NCBI RefSeq assembly: GCF_003026395.1
Contig: NZ_PYOO01000003.1
Location: 248,001 to 312,000, forward strand
Origin: Photobacterium iliopiscarium
GTDB taxonomy: Bacteria; Pseudomonadota; Gammaproteobacteria; Enterobacterales; Vibrionaceae
Direction of reading: 5' to 3'
Length of the DNA: 64,000 nucleotides
The notes below the pieces were generated by a model, which worked only from the letters and a program-made list of their open reading frames with translations, made no database searches and had not been told where the DNA came from. Below, one piece after another: positions 39,117-48,495 of the stretch. Numbering within the stretch: position 1 is the first letter of the stretch; every line of letters starts with the position of its first letter. A program made the translations under genes and the position numbers.

Positions 39117-40166
39117 TCATACTACCGTTTCAAAATTAACACTAAAATTAGCATGATTAATATTGCTAAGAGATAATCGTCCACCCGCATCAGACATCGG
39201 TAAAATCACTAAAGGGTTATTACAAGCTTGATCACCAAGCCATTGCCCTGCTGCTATCATCGCACATTGCTCACCAACCTGTAGCTTTCCACCAAGACCT
39301 GCATCAATAAGATGTAATTGTTTCTCGGCTAAATTAAACACCCCAAATAAGCCTTTTACTGGCGTGGCATACCCTGAATATTGTAGTCCTAATTCAATTT
39401 GCGCTACTAAGTGCTGCACACTGCTTAAATAGTTACCTTGCTGACGTAAAAAATCATTAAAACAAGCTCTGATCAATAATGCCGTCGCCGTGCTGTTTTC
39501 ACCGCCAGAACTAGTATCTACCATGTAGAAAGCCAATTGGCCGTCAATTAACCAGATATAATCAAAGATAACAGGAGATATGTCGGCAGCCTGTAAAGCT
39601 CGATAGCTCAATTTCCAACGCCCACAACGAGATTGAAGATCAGGCATTAACCCCATTAATAATTCACGAGCGGCTTGAGGATTCGTTTTTAGTTCAGAAA
39701 TATGCCATTGTAATTCTTCTTCAACTAAACCTGCATCATCACCATCCATAAGCCAACGTTGAGAAAAGTCTTGTTGATTTTGTCTCGCGCTATCTTGCAT
39801 TTTTAATACCGACACAATCGATGATTTCAGCGTCATAATATTATCAATTGGTTTAATTAAAAAATCTTTAACGCCCAACCGTAATGCTTGAGCAACATCC
39901 GTCATATTACCCGTACCTGAAATCACAATTACAGGCGTCATTGGATACTGCAATGCCACTTCTTCAACAAATTCCATTCCCGTCATTACCGGCATCGATA
40001 AATCGCATAATAATAAATCTGGAATCTCATCTTTTAAAGATCTTAGTCCAATCAGGCCATCTTCCGCTTCTCGAACAAAGCAACCTTGGCTCTTTAAAAA
40101 GCCAACTAACATAGTTCGAAACACAGGATCATCTTCTACGATAAGTACATTTTTCCCTTTAAGCAA
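39117..40166 (-). CDS. rssB: Response regulator RssB (RpoS adaptor)
   Basis: 349 residues: an N-terminal receiver domain (about 5-125; acidic pair EDD, phospho-acceptor Asp in LLLCDLSMPVM, Lys in FLIKPID) and a C-terminal PP2C-like domain without phosphatase residues (about 155-349). This arrangement and length match RssB (337 in E. coli), which delivers sigma-S to ClpXP. The family assignment is firm; function as the RpoS adaptor is inferred. Its neighbour, an AphB-like gene, is divergent. Confidence 0.85.
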   Translation of the reverse strand: MLKGKNVLIVEDDPVFRTMLVGFLKSQGCFVREAEDGLIGLRSLKDEIPDLLLCDLSMPVMTGMEFVEEVALQYPMTPVIVISGTGNMTDVAQALRLGVKDFLIKPIDNIMTLKSSIVSVLKMQDSARQNQQDFSQRWLMDGDDAGLVEEELQWHISELKTNPQAARELLMGLMPDLQSRCGRWKLSYRALQAADISPVIFDYIWLIDGQLAFYMVDTSSGGENSTATALLIRACFNDFLRQQGNYLSSVQHLVAQIELGLQYSGYATPVKGLFGVFNLAEKQLHLIDAGLGGKLQVGEQCAMIAAGQWLGDQACNNPLVILPMSDAGGRLSLSNINHANFSVNFETVV

Positions 40167-40527
40167 AAGTCTCTCCTTGTTTAATGATCACGTTTATGAG
40201 TGTATAAGCTAAAATTAACAACACCAACTACGATCACCAAATTTTATAACGTGACTATATTTTAAGGATGTGTTGCCACTAAACGCAAACAAGAATTAAT
40301 CACTAATAACCCTTTATATTTATAATTAAAATAGTTCACCTGTAAAATATTTGATCTATAAATGCAGACACATTCAAACTTTGACAAAATTTATAAAAAA
40401 AAACCTCTACAGACCAATAAACATAAGGCCTAACATATTTTTATTGGAAATACATAACAAAAGGGGGTGATTTTGACCCGTTTTGTTATACAATTACCCA
40501 TTATCAGTTTTCACAAATGACTTTTAT
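40167..40527. other. rssB-LysR divergent intergenic region
   Basis: 361 AT-rich bases holding both promoters. An AAGGGGG stretch at 40460-40466 is the only GC-rich feature. No gene or clear operator seen. Confidence 0.35.
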
Positions 40528-41412
40528 ATGAAACTTGACGACTTAAACCTATTCCGCATGGTAGTGGAAAATGGTAGTTATACAGCTGCATCACGCAAAA
40601 CACAGGTACCGGTTGCGACACTAACCCGCCGCATTCAAGCGCTTGAAGAAGGTCTTAACATTCGCCTTTTAAATCGTCATGCTCGTAAACTGTCACTAAC
40701 AGAAGCTGGTCAGAAGTTCTACCAAGACTGTGCACCGTTATTACAACAGCTACTTGATACGACTGAACACATCAGTGAAGAATGTAAAGGCGCGGCTGGT
40801 AAATTGCGTATTGCAGCACCGACCAATATCACTAAGGTGATGTTACAACCGTTGCTAACTGCATTTATGCAAGAACATCCAGCAATTAGTATTCAGCTGT
40901 TTATGAGCAATGAACCCGATCAACTTGATCCAACCGATTGGGATGTTATGTTCCGTGTTGGTCCTCAACGCGATTCAACGCTTATTGCACGCCGTATTAA
41001 TGAAGTAAAAGATATTCTGGTCGCAAGCCCTGATTATCTGAAGAAAAACCCAGAACCTAAGCATGCTCAGGATCTACATGAACATACGCTATTAAAAGGT
41101 AATCCGCTGTTACGCTGGCGTTTAACCAACCAAAATGGCGAGACTGTTACGATTAACGAACGCGCACGCTTTGAAGCAAGCGAACTCAATGTCATTCGTA
41201 AAGCATGTAGTGCGGGGCTTGGTATTACATTAATGCCAAATGTAATGTTAGAGAAATACATTGCAGCGGGTGATGTGGTACAAGTGCTTAAAAACTGGTC
41301 GGCTAACCCACGTGACGTATATTTGATTTATAACCACCGTGATTACCAACCAGAAAAACTGCGTCTATTTATTGATTTTGCTAGTCATTACTTTGACCTT
41401 GAAAAACATTAA
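40528..41412 (+). CDS. LysR-family transcriptional regulator, AphB-like
   Basis: 294 residues from ATG 40528 (MKLDDLNLFRMVVENGSYT); the longer frame from 40483 is not typical. The N-terminal winged helix contains SYTAASRKTQVPVATLTRRI and RLLNRHARKLSLTEAG, then a LysR substrate-binding domain with MFRVGPQRDSTLIARRI and NPRDVYLIYNHRDYQPEK. From memory these segments strongly resemble Vibrio cholerae AphB, an oxygen/pH-responsive activator of tcpPH, and aphB is also next to a response regulator there. The target genes here are unknown. Confidence 0.85.
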   Translation: MKLDDLNLFRMVVENGSYTAASRKTQVPVATLTRRIQALEEGLNIRLLNRHARKLSLTEAGQKFYQDCAPLLQQLLDTTEHISEECKGAAGKLRIAAPTNITKVMLQPLLTAFMQEHPAISIQLFMSNEPDQLDPTDWDVMFRVGPQRDSTLIARRINEVKDILVASPDYLKKNPEPKHAQDLHEHTLLKGNPLLRWRLTNQNGETVTINERARFEASELNVIRKACSAGLGITLMPNVMLEKYIAAGDVVQVLKNWSANPRDVYLIYNHRDYQPEKLRLFIDFASHYFDLEKH

Positions 41413-41436
41413 TTAGAATCAGTGTAAAAAACAGAG

Positions 41437-41471
41437 AAAAATGCCGCCAAATAATTAGGAGCGGCATTTTC
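41437..41471 (+). terminator. Terminator of the AphB-like gene
   Basis: AATGCCGC / GCGGCATT with a 13-nt AT-rich loop and TTTTCATTTTT following. Confidence 0.88.
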
Positions 41472-41560
41472 ATTTTTCCAATAACATCTCAATACCCCTC
41501 ATTTTTAACCACAATATCTCACCTGACTTCATCAACCCATCAATCAAAATACACCCAAAC

Positions 41561-41592
41561 AAAAAAGCGATGAGTATTAACCCATCGCTTTT
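41561..41592 (-). terminator. Terminator of purF
   Basis: GCGATG / CATCGC with A6 on the left; read from the minus strand it ends in T6, 22 bases past the purF stop. Confidence 0.85.
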
Positions 41593-41613
41593 ATAGTCTG
41601 TTAGTCAGGATAT

Positions 41614-43131
41614 TTACATACCTTCGTTATACAACTCAAGGTTAGCTAAATCTTGTTGTAATTCAGTCTGTAATTTTGAATCTTCATTACGTAACGCATC
41701 GAGATAATCAAGATAGTGTTGATCGACATCACCCGTCACATAATTACCATTAAATACCGACGTTTCAAACAAAGTAATATCAGGATTACCTTCAGCGACC
41801 GCGGCCACTAAATCACTTAAATCTTGAAAAATAAGACCATCAGCACCAATTAACTTACCGATTTCATCCACTTCACGCCCATGAGCAATTAACTCATTAG
41901 CACTTGGCATATCAATACCGTACACATTCGGAAAGCGAACCTCAGGAGCCGCTGACGCTAAATAGACTTTATTAGCCCCAGCATCACGTGCCATTTCGAT
42001 GATCTGTTCTGAGGTAGTGCCACGCACGATAGAGTCATCCACCAGCAATACATTCTTACCTTTAAATTCAGAACGAATTGCATTTAACTTACGGCGCACA
42101 GATTGACGACGCATTTGTTGACCCGGCATGATAAACGTACGGCCAACATAACGGTTTTTCACAAACCCCTGTCGATAAGGTTTATCCAACGTACGTGCAA
42201 TTTCCAGCGCGCTATCACATGAGGTTTCAGGAATAGGGATCACGACATCAATATCAATGTCAGCCCACTCACGCTTAATTTTCTCACCTAATTTGGTGCC
42301 CATCGCTAAACGCGCCCCATACACTGACACTTTATCAATAAATGAATCTGGACGGGCAAAATACACAAATTCAAACACACACGGATTAAGCTGTGGATTA
42401 AGCGCACATTGTTGCGTGTGAAGCTCACCATCAAAGGTAATATAAATCGCCTCACCGGGTGACACATCTCGCATAAAATCAAAACCAACCGCATCTAATG
42501 CCACGGATTCTGACGCAACCATGTATTCCGTTATCCCCTTGTCTTCGCGTCGACCTAAACATAATGGACGAATACCATTAGGATCACGAAACGCAATTAA
42601 ACCATGGCCGATAACTAAAGCAACAACAGCATACGCACCCTTAACGATGTTATGTACGTCACTAACCGCTTTAAATACATCACTAGCACTAATGGGATAA
42701 CTTTGGCTATGCGCTAATTGATTAGCAAGCACATTCAGTAGAATTTCCGAATCTGAAGTCGTATTAACATGACGCTTTGTTTTCTCAAATAAAGTTTCTC
42801 GAATATCCGCAGCATTGGTTAAATTACCATTATGCGCTAAAGAAATACCATAAGGAGAGTTGACATAAAACGGTTGTGCTTCTGAAACACTAGAGCTTCC
42901 TGCCGTTGGATAACGCACATGCCCAATACCCACATTACCTTGCAAGCGCTGCATATGTTTAGCTTCAAAGACATCACGAACTAAACCATTCGCTTTACGC
43001 AGACGGAAACGATTGCTTTCTAAGGTACAAATACCAGCTGCATCTTGGCCGCGATGCTGCAACACTGTAAGTGCATCATAGATAGACTGGTTTACCGAGG
43101 TTGATCCCACGATTCCAACAATACCACACAT
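41614..43131 (-). CDS. purF: Amidophosphoribosyltransferase PurF
   Basis: First enzyme of purine synthesis, making phosphoribosylamine from PRPP and glutamine. 505 residues from ATG 43131, the same length as E. coli PurF; that start is required because the nucleophile is Cys2 (MCGIVGIVG) exposed after Met removal. The glutaminase domain ([16 protein letters not shown]) is followed by a PRTase domain with the PRPP loop [15 protein letters not shown]. Cotranscribed with cvpA, 86 bases upstream. Confidence 0.98.
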   Translation of the reverse strand: MCGIVGIVGSTSVNQSIYDALTVLQHRGQDAAGICTLESNRFRLRKANGLVRDVFEAKHMQRLQGNVGIGHVRYPTAGSSSVSEAQPFYVNSPYGISLAHNGNLTNAADIRETLFEKTKRHVNTTSDSEILLNVLANQLAHSQSYPISASDVFKAVSDVHNIVKGAYAVVALVIGHGLIAFRDPNGIRPLCLGRREDKGITEYMVASESVALDAVGFDFMRDVSPGEAIYITFDGELHTQQCALNPQLNPCVFEFVYFARPDSFIDKVSVYGARLAMGTKLGEKIKREWADIDIDVVIPIPETSCDSALEIARTLDKPYRQGFVKNRYVGRTFIMPGQQMRRQSVRRKLNAIRSEFKGKNVLLVDDSIVRGTTSEQIIEMARDAGANKVYLASAAPEVRFPNVYGIDMPSANELIAHGREVDEIGKLIGADGLIFQDLSDLVAAVAEGNPDITLFETSVFNGNYVTGDVDQHYLDYLDALRNEDSKLQTELQQDLANLELYNEGM

Positions 43132-43217
43132 TCCCTTAATCCTCGTTCTGCATAAAATAACAGCTGCTGACGTTACCGTTTTAAACAATAACGTCAGCAA
43201 CCGCGGTTAATCTTGCA

Positions 43218-43709
43218 CTATTTAATGCTATGTAAAAAACTAGAGCTTTCTTTGATATATTCGAAGAACCATTCTATTACTGCACCAAATTGAGGTATTA
43301 ACTCAGATTTCTTCCACCACTCTGAGCTAGATAACCCGGTAAAGGTGTCAGTAAAGAACAATACCGCAGCGACAATAAGCACACCACGAACCGCACCAAA
43401 AACAACCCCTAGAACACGATCAGTACCAGATAAACCGGTTTTTTGTACTAATTGACCGATAACATAGTTCACCACTGCGCCAACAATCAGTGTCGCAATA
43501 AACAGCACGGCAATCGCACTACCATTACGCAACATCTTGTCATTGAAGTTAGTAAAATAAACCGCCAATTCAGTATAAAAATTACTTGCGACAAAAAACG
43601 CAGTAAACCAAATAACTAATGACAGTGCTTCTTTAACAAAACCACGGACCAAACTTACCATTGCAGAGAAGCAGATCACGCCCAGTATTACATAATCAAT
43701 CCAGATCAT
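43218..43709 (-). CDS. cvpA: Colicin V production family protein CvpA
   Basis: 163-residue inner-membrane protein with four hydrophobic segments (about 3-20, 27-45, 62-82, 100-120). The N-terminus [20 protein letters not shown] and [20 protein letters not shown] are typical of CvpA. It is placed before purF, as in E. coli, where it was found to be needed for colicin V export. The cellular role relates to envelope integrity but is not settled. Confidence 0.95.
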   Translation of the reverse strand: MIWIDYVILGVICFSAMVSLVRGFVKEALSLVIWFTAFFVASNFYTELAVYFTNFNDKMLRNGSAIAVLFIATLIVGAVVNYVIGQLVQKTGLSGTDRVLGVVFGAVRGVLIVAAVLFFTDTFTGLSSSEWWKKSELIPQFGAVIEWFFEYIKESSSFLHSIK

Positions 43710-43773
43710 TTTTGTTATTGCTCGTTGTGTTGATGGGTATTCTAACAGAAAAAACGCTTACGCAAACGTTTAC

Positions 43774-44436
43774 CTAAGGATTTATTGCATCAAATCGGTT
43801 CAATTTACCATTTAAGCCAGTAATTTTTTTCAATTCTGCAATTTGACCTGTTAACTTAGCTTTTGATACATCAGGACCAACAACAACCTTTACATATTGG
43901 CCTGGTTTCGCATTACGAGGGATCATTTGTGCTTGATAACCATTCAAACGCAGTTTTGCTACCAGCGCATTGGCGTTATCAAAATTACCAAACGTGCCCA
44001 TTTTAATTACCCATGCCGAATGGGTTACTGGCGTTGGTTTCTTAACAACAGGTGTCGGTTTTTTCACGACTGGCGTTGGTTTTACGACCGGTTTGACAAT
44101 GGGTTTAACCTCATGCTTGATATTATGTTGTGGCTTTATTTGTGGCTCAGCCGTTACATTATTATCAGCTTCAATGGTATAGGTTTCATCACCCGTTGAA
44201 ACCGGTTTATCTGCGGTTGCTGTTACCGGTTCTTGAGGTAACACAACATCCGCATTTTCAGGTTCAGGAATCGTTTTTGCTTCACTTTCTCCCCCCATTT
44301 TTGGCTGTAATGGGATACTCGCAAATTCTTCTTTATAATGTTCTTTCTTGCCATCGAAAAAATCGGGTAGAAAAATTACGCCTACCGCGACTAGAATAAT
44401 GGTTCCAATTAGTCGATTTTGAAATTGACTCGCCAC
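43774..44436 (-). CDS. dedD: SPOR-domain cell-division protein DedD
   Basis: 220 residues: short cytoplasmic N-terminus, one transmembrane helix (about 10-26), a long Pro/Lys/Val-rich linker with a repeated VVKKPTP unit (about 118-138), and a C-terminal SPOR domain (about 140-218; WVIKMGTFGNFDNANALVAKL). SPOR domains bind denuded glycan strands at the septum. Its position between folC and cvpA is the usual one for dedD. Confidence 0.93.
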   Translation of the reverse strand: MASQFQNRLIGTIILVAVGVIFLPDFFDGKKEHYKEEFASIPLQPKMGGESEAKTIPEPENADVVLPQEPVTATADKPVSTGDETYTIEADNNVTAEPQIKPQHNIKHEVKPIVKPVVKPTPVVKKPTPVVKKPTPVTHSAWVIKMGTFGNFDNANALVAKLRLNGYQAQMIPRNAKPGQYVKVVVGPDVSKAKLTGQIAELKKITGLNGKLNRFDAINP

Positions 44437-44499
44437 AATGACTCCTGTTGATATCTAAAACGAGAACACTGCACAATTACAATGTGCTCTCTTCACGTT

Positions 44500-45771
44500 C
44501 TACAACTTTAAATGAGTGGTTATTTGACCGACAGTGTAAAACGAGCCAAACACGATTACCACATCGTCAGTGCTTGCCTGTGTTAATGCTTGGTCAAATG
44601 CTAATTCTGGGCACTCAAAACCACGGCAACCTGTCGGTAAATGCAACAAAATCTCATCCGCGACAGCGGCACGAGGTCCTTTCAATGATGCCGGATACCA
44701 ATAATCAACACTATCACGCATAGCCGCGACAGTGGCTGCAATATCTTTATCGTGCAACATTGCGACCACAGCATGGACTTTATTTTTACCTTCTTGCGCT
44801 TTTATGCAAGCAAGCTGAGTCGCAAAATATTGTGCAGAATGTGGATTATGTGCCACATCCATAATAATTAACGGCGCTTCGCTTACACGTTGCATACGAC
44901 CGGGTAAACGCGCATTACGCAAACCATCAACGATATTTTGATCACTAATATCAAGCTCAGCCACAGATAAAGCCATCAACGCCGTTGCCGCATTCGGTAG
45001 CGGTAATTGTGGTAAAGGTAAATCTGTCAATTCAAACGCACCCGCTTGCCAATGCCAACAATTGCCTTCGACCTGATAATCAAACTGATAGCCCACTTGA
45101 TAAAGCTCTGCACCAATATCATCGGCATGCGCTGGCACTGTTGCTGGCGGATGTGGCTGACCACAAATTGCAGGCTTACCACCACGGAAGATACCCGCTT
45201 TTTCATAACCAATAACATCAATGTTATCGCCAAGCCAATCAACGTGATCAATCGCTAAACTGGTGATCACACACACATCATGATCAACAATATTAGTGGC
45301 ATCTAAACGCCCGCCTAAGCCGACTTCTAATACCACCACATCAACTTGATGTTGTTTAAATAATGTCAGTGCCGCTAATGTACCAAATTCAAATAAACTT
45401 AAACTGGTTGCACCACGCGCTGCTTCTACACTCGCAAAAGCGTGGCTGTGTTCACTATCATCAAGTTCTTGGTTATTAATACGTACACGTTCGTTATAAC
45501 GCACTAAATGAGGCGAGCTATATACCCCCACTTTATAACCTGCGGCTAATAAAATAGCTTCCAGCATGGCACACGTTGAGCCTTTACCATTGGTTCCCGC
45601 AACGGTGATAACACACGGTGCCGGCTTGATAAGATCCGCATTTTGCGCAACCAATCGAACCCGATCAAGTCCTAAATCTATCGCGCTAGTATGAAGTTGT
45701 TCAAGATATTGTAGCCATGTTGAAAGCGCGGCTGTCGCTTGAGGAGGAGTCAATCCTGACATTAAAATCAT
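44500..45771 (-). CDS. folC: Dihydrofolate/folylpolyglutamate synthase FolC
   Basis: 423-residue Mur-ligase-like enzyme that makes dihydrofolate from dihydropteroate and adds glutamates. The P-loop is VTVAGTNGKGSTCAMLEAIL-like (about 56-72), followed by YSSPHLVRYNERVRIN, LEVGLGGRLDATNIVDHD and DVAHNPHS. The ATG could be 45771 or 45762. It precedes dedD by 63 bases on the same strand. Confidence 0.96.
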   Translation of the reverse strand: MILMSGLTPPQATAALSTWLQYLEQLHTSAIDLGLDRVRLVAQNADLIKPAPCVITVAGTNGKGSTCAMLEAILLAAGYKVGVYSSPHLVRYNERVRINNQELDDSEHSHAFASVEAARGATSLSLFEFGTLAALTLFKQHQVDVVVLEVGLGGRLDATNIVDHDVCVITSLAIDHVDWLGDNIDVIGYEKAGIFRGGKPAICGQPHPPATVPAHADDIGAELYQVGYQFDYQVEGNCWHWQAGAFELTDLPLPQLPLPNAATALMALSVAELDISDQNIVDGLRNARLPGRMQRVSEAPLIIMDVAHNPHSAQYFATQLACIKAQEGKNKVHAVVAMLHDKDIAATVAAMRDSVDYWYPASLKGPRAAVADEILLHLPTGCRGFECPELAFDQALTQASTDDVVIVFGSFYTVGQITTHLKL

Positions 45772-45866
45772 TCACTTGTAGTAACGAACTGAATCATTAA
45801 TTTACCACTGAAAGACAAATAACTTAATCCTCAAACGTAATAAATTGCTGATTCGACCTAGAAAAC

Positions 45867-45905
45867 AAAAATGCCACACTAATGAAAATCAATTAGGGTG
45901 GCATT
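45867..45905 (-). terminator. Terminator of accD
   Basis: ATGCCAC / GTGGCAT (45871-45904), with additional TAAT / ATTA pairing inside; the minus-strand read ends in T5. Confidence 0.82.
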
Positions 45906-45966
45906 TATTGACATCAATCGTTGTAATTACCGATGGTAACCCACACTCGATTAAAGATAATAGTTG

Positions 45967-46884
45967 TTAGTCTTCTTTTTCTGTCGCTGGTTGTGGCTCT
46001 TCAGGTTTACCATCAATAGAAACCACTAATGGTGATTCTTGATTCATCATCTTAGCCATTAAACCAGCAATGCGTTGGCGCATTTCACGGCGGTCAACAA
46101 TCATATCGATCGCACCATGCTCAAGCAAAAACTCACTACGTTGGAAGCCTTCAGGTAGCTTTTCACGTACAGTTTGCTCAATAACACGTTGGCCAGCAAA
46201 ACCAATCAATGCTTTTGGCTCACCAATATTAATATCACCGAGCATCGCAAGAGAGGCTGATACACCGCCCATTGTTGGGTCAGTTAATACAGAGAAGAAC
46301 GGTAAACCTTTAGCAGATAAACGCTCTAACGCAGCACTGGTTTTCGCCATTTGCATAAGAGACATTAATGCTTCTTGCATACGTGCACCGCCACTGGCTG
46401 AGAAACAAACCAATGGACAGTTCTTTTCAATAGCAGAATCAACTGCGCGCACAAATTTAGCGCCAACCACTGATCCCATTGAGCCGCCCATAAAAGAGAA
46501 TTCAAAGGCACAGGCAACAACAGGTAAACCAAGCAACTCGCCGTTCATTGCAATTAATGCATCTTTTTCACCCGTCGCTTTTTGAGCGGCTGATAAACGG
46601 TCTTTGTACTTCTTAGAGTCACGGAATTTAAGTTTATCCTGTGGCTCTAATTCAGCGGCAATTTCAACTTGCGTATCAGTATCAAGAAATGTTTCAAGAC
46701 GACGACGTGCTTTCATACGCATGTGGTGGTCACATTTAGGGCAAACTTCAAGATTGCGCTCGAGATCTGCGTGATATAGTACCTGATCACAAGACGTACA
46801 TTTCGTCCAGACACCTTCAGGGATTGATACCTTACGCGAAGATACGATGTTACTTTTCGTTAGAATCTTTTCAAGCCAGCTCAT
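45967..46884 (-). CDS. accD: Acetyl-CoA carboxylase carboxyltransferase subunit beta
   Basis: 305 residues. The N-terminal zinc ribbon (CTSC and CPKC, residues about 28-50) is followed by the crotonase-like carboxyltransferase domain with [18 protein letters not shown] and [16 protein letters not shown]. With AccA it transfers CO2 from biotin to acetyl-CoA, the first step of fatty-acid synthesis. The order truA-accD-folC is conserved in gammaproteobacteria. Confidence 0.97.
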   Translation of the reverse strand: MSWLEKILTKSNIVSSRKVSIPEGVWTKCTSCDQVLYHADLERNLEVCPKCDHHMRMKARRRLETFLDTDTQVEIAAELEPQDKLKFRDSKKYKDRLSAAQKATGEKDALIAMNGELLGLPVVACAFEFSFMGGSMGSVVGAKFVRAVDSAIEKNCPLVCFSASGGARMQEALMSLMQMAKTSAALERLSAKGLPFFSVLTDPTMGGVSASLAMLGDINIGEPKALIGFAGQRVIEQTVREKLPEGFQRSEFLLEHGAIDMIVDRREMRQRIAGLMAKMMNQESPLVVSIDGKPEEPQPATEKED

Positions 46885-47108
46885 GAATGACCTTTCTTTT
46901 TTATTCTTCCGCCAATAACGACCGAAGAGACAAATTCATTAAATATTATCTACGATTAAAACATAATCTTATTAATCTGTAGATAAAAAACTGGTATTAC
47001 CTTTATAAGTCACTATGACATTTTGGAATAAAAACATCAATAATCGTTAAAAACAGTCATAACATGGTGAATTATACACCGATATTCTACTTCTATTAAC
47101 GAGGTAAC

Positions 47109-47888
47109 TTACAAAAATAATGGACCAAGTGCTGAACGCGGTAAATTATACTCAGCTGGATAATCAACATCGACTAAATATAAACCGGCTGATTTTGCTG
47201 TTGGACCGGCAATGCGACGATCTTTTTGCTCCAGTACCCATTTAATCCAATCCGGTTGTTTTTCACCTTTACCAACCTTGATCAAGCTACCCGCGATATT
47301 ACGTACCATATGATGCACAAACGCATTGGCTTTAATGTCGATAACAACGTAATCACCTTGACGAGTCACGGTTAAATGTTCAAGTCGACGCCACGGACTG
47401 CGCGATTGACATTGGCTAGCACGAAATGACGTGTAATCATGCTCTCCAATTAAATATTGCGCAGCTTCATGCATTTTTTCTTCGTCAAGATGACCGTGGT
47501 AATGGCTAACACCGTGCTGAAAAATAGCCGGACGTACTGAATGATTATAAATCACATAACGGTAGCGGCGCGCAGTAGCAGAAAAACGCGCATGGAAATC
47601 TTCAGTCACTTCATGTGCCCAACGTACCGCTATATCTTTTGGAAGATACGCATTAACGCCCATGGTCCATGCAGCCATTTTACGTTCAATATCAACATCG
47701 AAGTGAACTACTTGTCCAGTACCATGAACACCTGTATCGGTACGCCCTGCACAAAAAACAGCAATCGGCTGATTAGCAATGTGTGACAACGCTTTTTCTA
47801 AACGTTCTTGAACACTATCCACATCTACTTGACGCTGCCAACCACAATATTTAGCACCATCGTATTCTATACCTAACGCTATTCGCAT
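47109..47888 (-). CDS. truA: tRNA pseudouridine(38-40) synthase TruA
   Basis: 259 residues. The catalytic aspartate is D51 in [18 protein letters not shown], and the conserved [16 protein letters not shown] segment binds tRNA. It modifies positions 38-40 of the anticodon stem. It lies 224 bases before accD, and its upstream region toward fimV contains two REPIN-like elements. Confidence 0.97.
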   Translation of the reverse strand: MRIALGIEYDGAKYCGWQRQVDVDSVQERLEKALSHIANQPIAVFCAGRTDTGVHGTGQVVHFDVDIERKMAAWTMGVNAYLPKDIAVRWAHEVTEDFHARFSATARRYRYVIYNHSVRPAIFQHGVSHYHGHLDEEKMHEAAQYLIGEHDYTSFRASQCQSRSPWRRLEHLTVTRQGDYVVIDIKANAFVHHMVRNIAGSLIKVGKGEKQPDWIKWVLEQKDRRIAGPTAKSAGLYLVDVDYPAEYNLPRSALGPLFL

Positions 47889-48018
47889 AATCTCACTTCG
47901 ACTTAATTCAACATAAACACACAGGCGATGTTATTTAAGCGCCTGTTCAAAACAGAGGGTGAAGTATAGGGGATGGCGCAACAAAGGGAAAGCAATGGCG
48001 AGTTCTCAACCCATTATC

Positions 48019-48155
48019 CGTCATCTACTCACTGCGTGATTGAGCCTTAAAGACGCCAATAAAAACACATTAAAACACCACAGAAAATACTGATTCTACA
48101 ACGCGCGGGTAGTAGATTCCCTATCTCGTTCGTAACCTCACTGTAGGGAATGACG
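48019..48155. repeat. REPIN-like element with REP-A hairpin deleted
   Basis: It starts CGTCATCT and ends AATGACG like the full element but lacks the roughly 34 nt that form the left palindrome; CATCT joins directly to ACTCAC. The central spacer and right palindrome are intact. Confidence 0.85.
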
Positions 48156-48188
48156 GGGTTGGGCTTGGCATTCACTTAACCTAATATT

Positions 48189-48356
48189 CACATCCCGGAA
48201 GTTGAGATACGAAACTATCTGGGATCTACTCACCGCGAGATTGAGCCTCAAAGACGCCAATGAAAACACGCTAAAACGCCACAGAAAATACTGATTCTAC
48301 AACGCGCGAGTAGTAGATTCCCTATCTCGTTCGTAACCTCACTGTAGGGAATGACG
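48189..48356. repeat. REPIN-like element, complete single copy
   Basis: 168 nt with a diverged left palindrome (CACATCCCGGAAG...GGGATCT) and a right palindrome identical in the stem (GATTCCCTA / TAGGGAATG) to the 58-60 kb array. It lies in the truA-fimV gap, same orientation as its neighbour at 48019. Confidence 0.85.
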
Positions 48357-48410
48357 GGGTTAGGCCTGGCATTCATTGTAAGATTGTAAGAAATGACATG
48401 GATTCAGGTA

Positions 48411-48446
48411 CAAAAAAAACGACAGGCTTTCACCCATCGCTTTTTA
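48411..48446 (-). terminator. Terminator of hubP/fimV (shared cassette)
   Basis: Imperfect stem around CGACAGGCTTTCACCCATCG with A8 to its left, read on the minus strand as a hairpin plus T8. The same sequence recurs after asd and after fabB. Confidence 0.7.
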
Positions 48447-48495
48447 TTTCGAAACTAGGAATCGCGTTCTTACACTTCCTTGTCTCTAAAAACGC

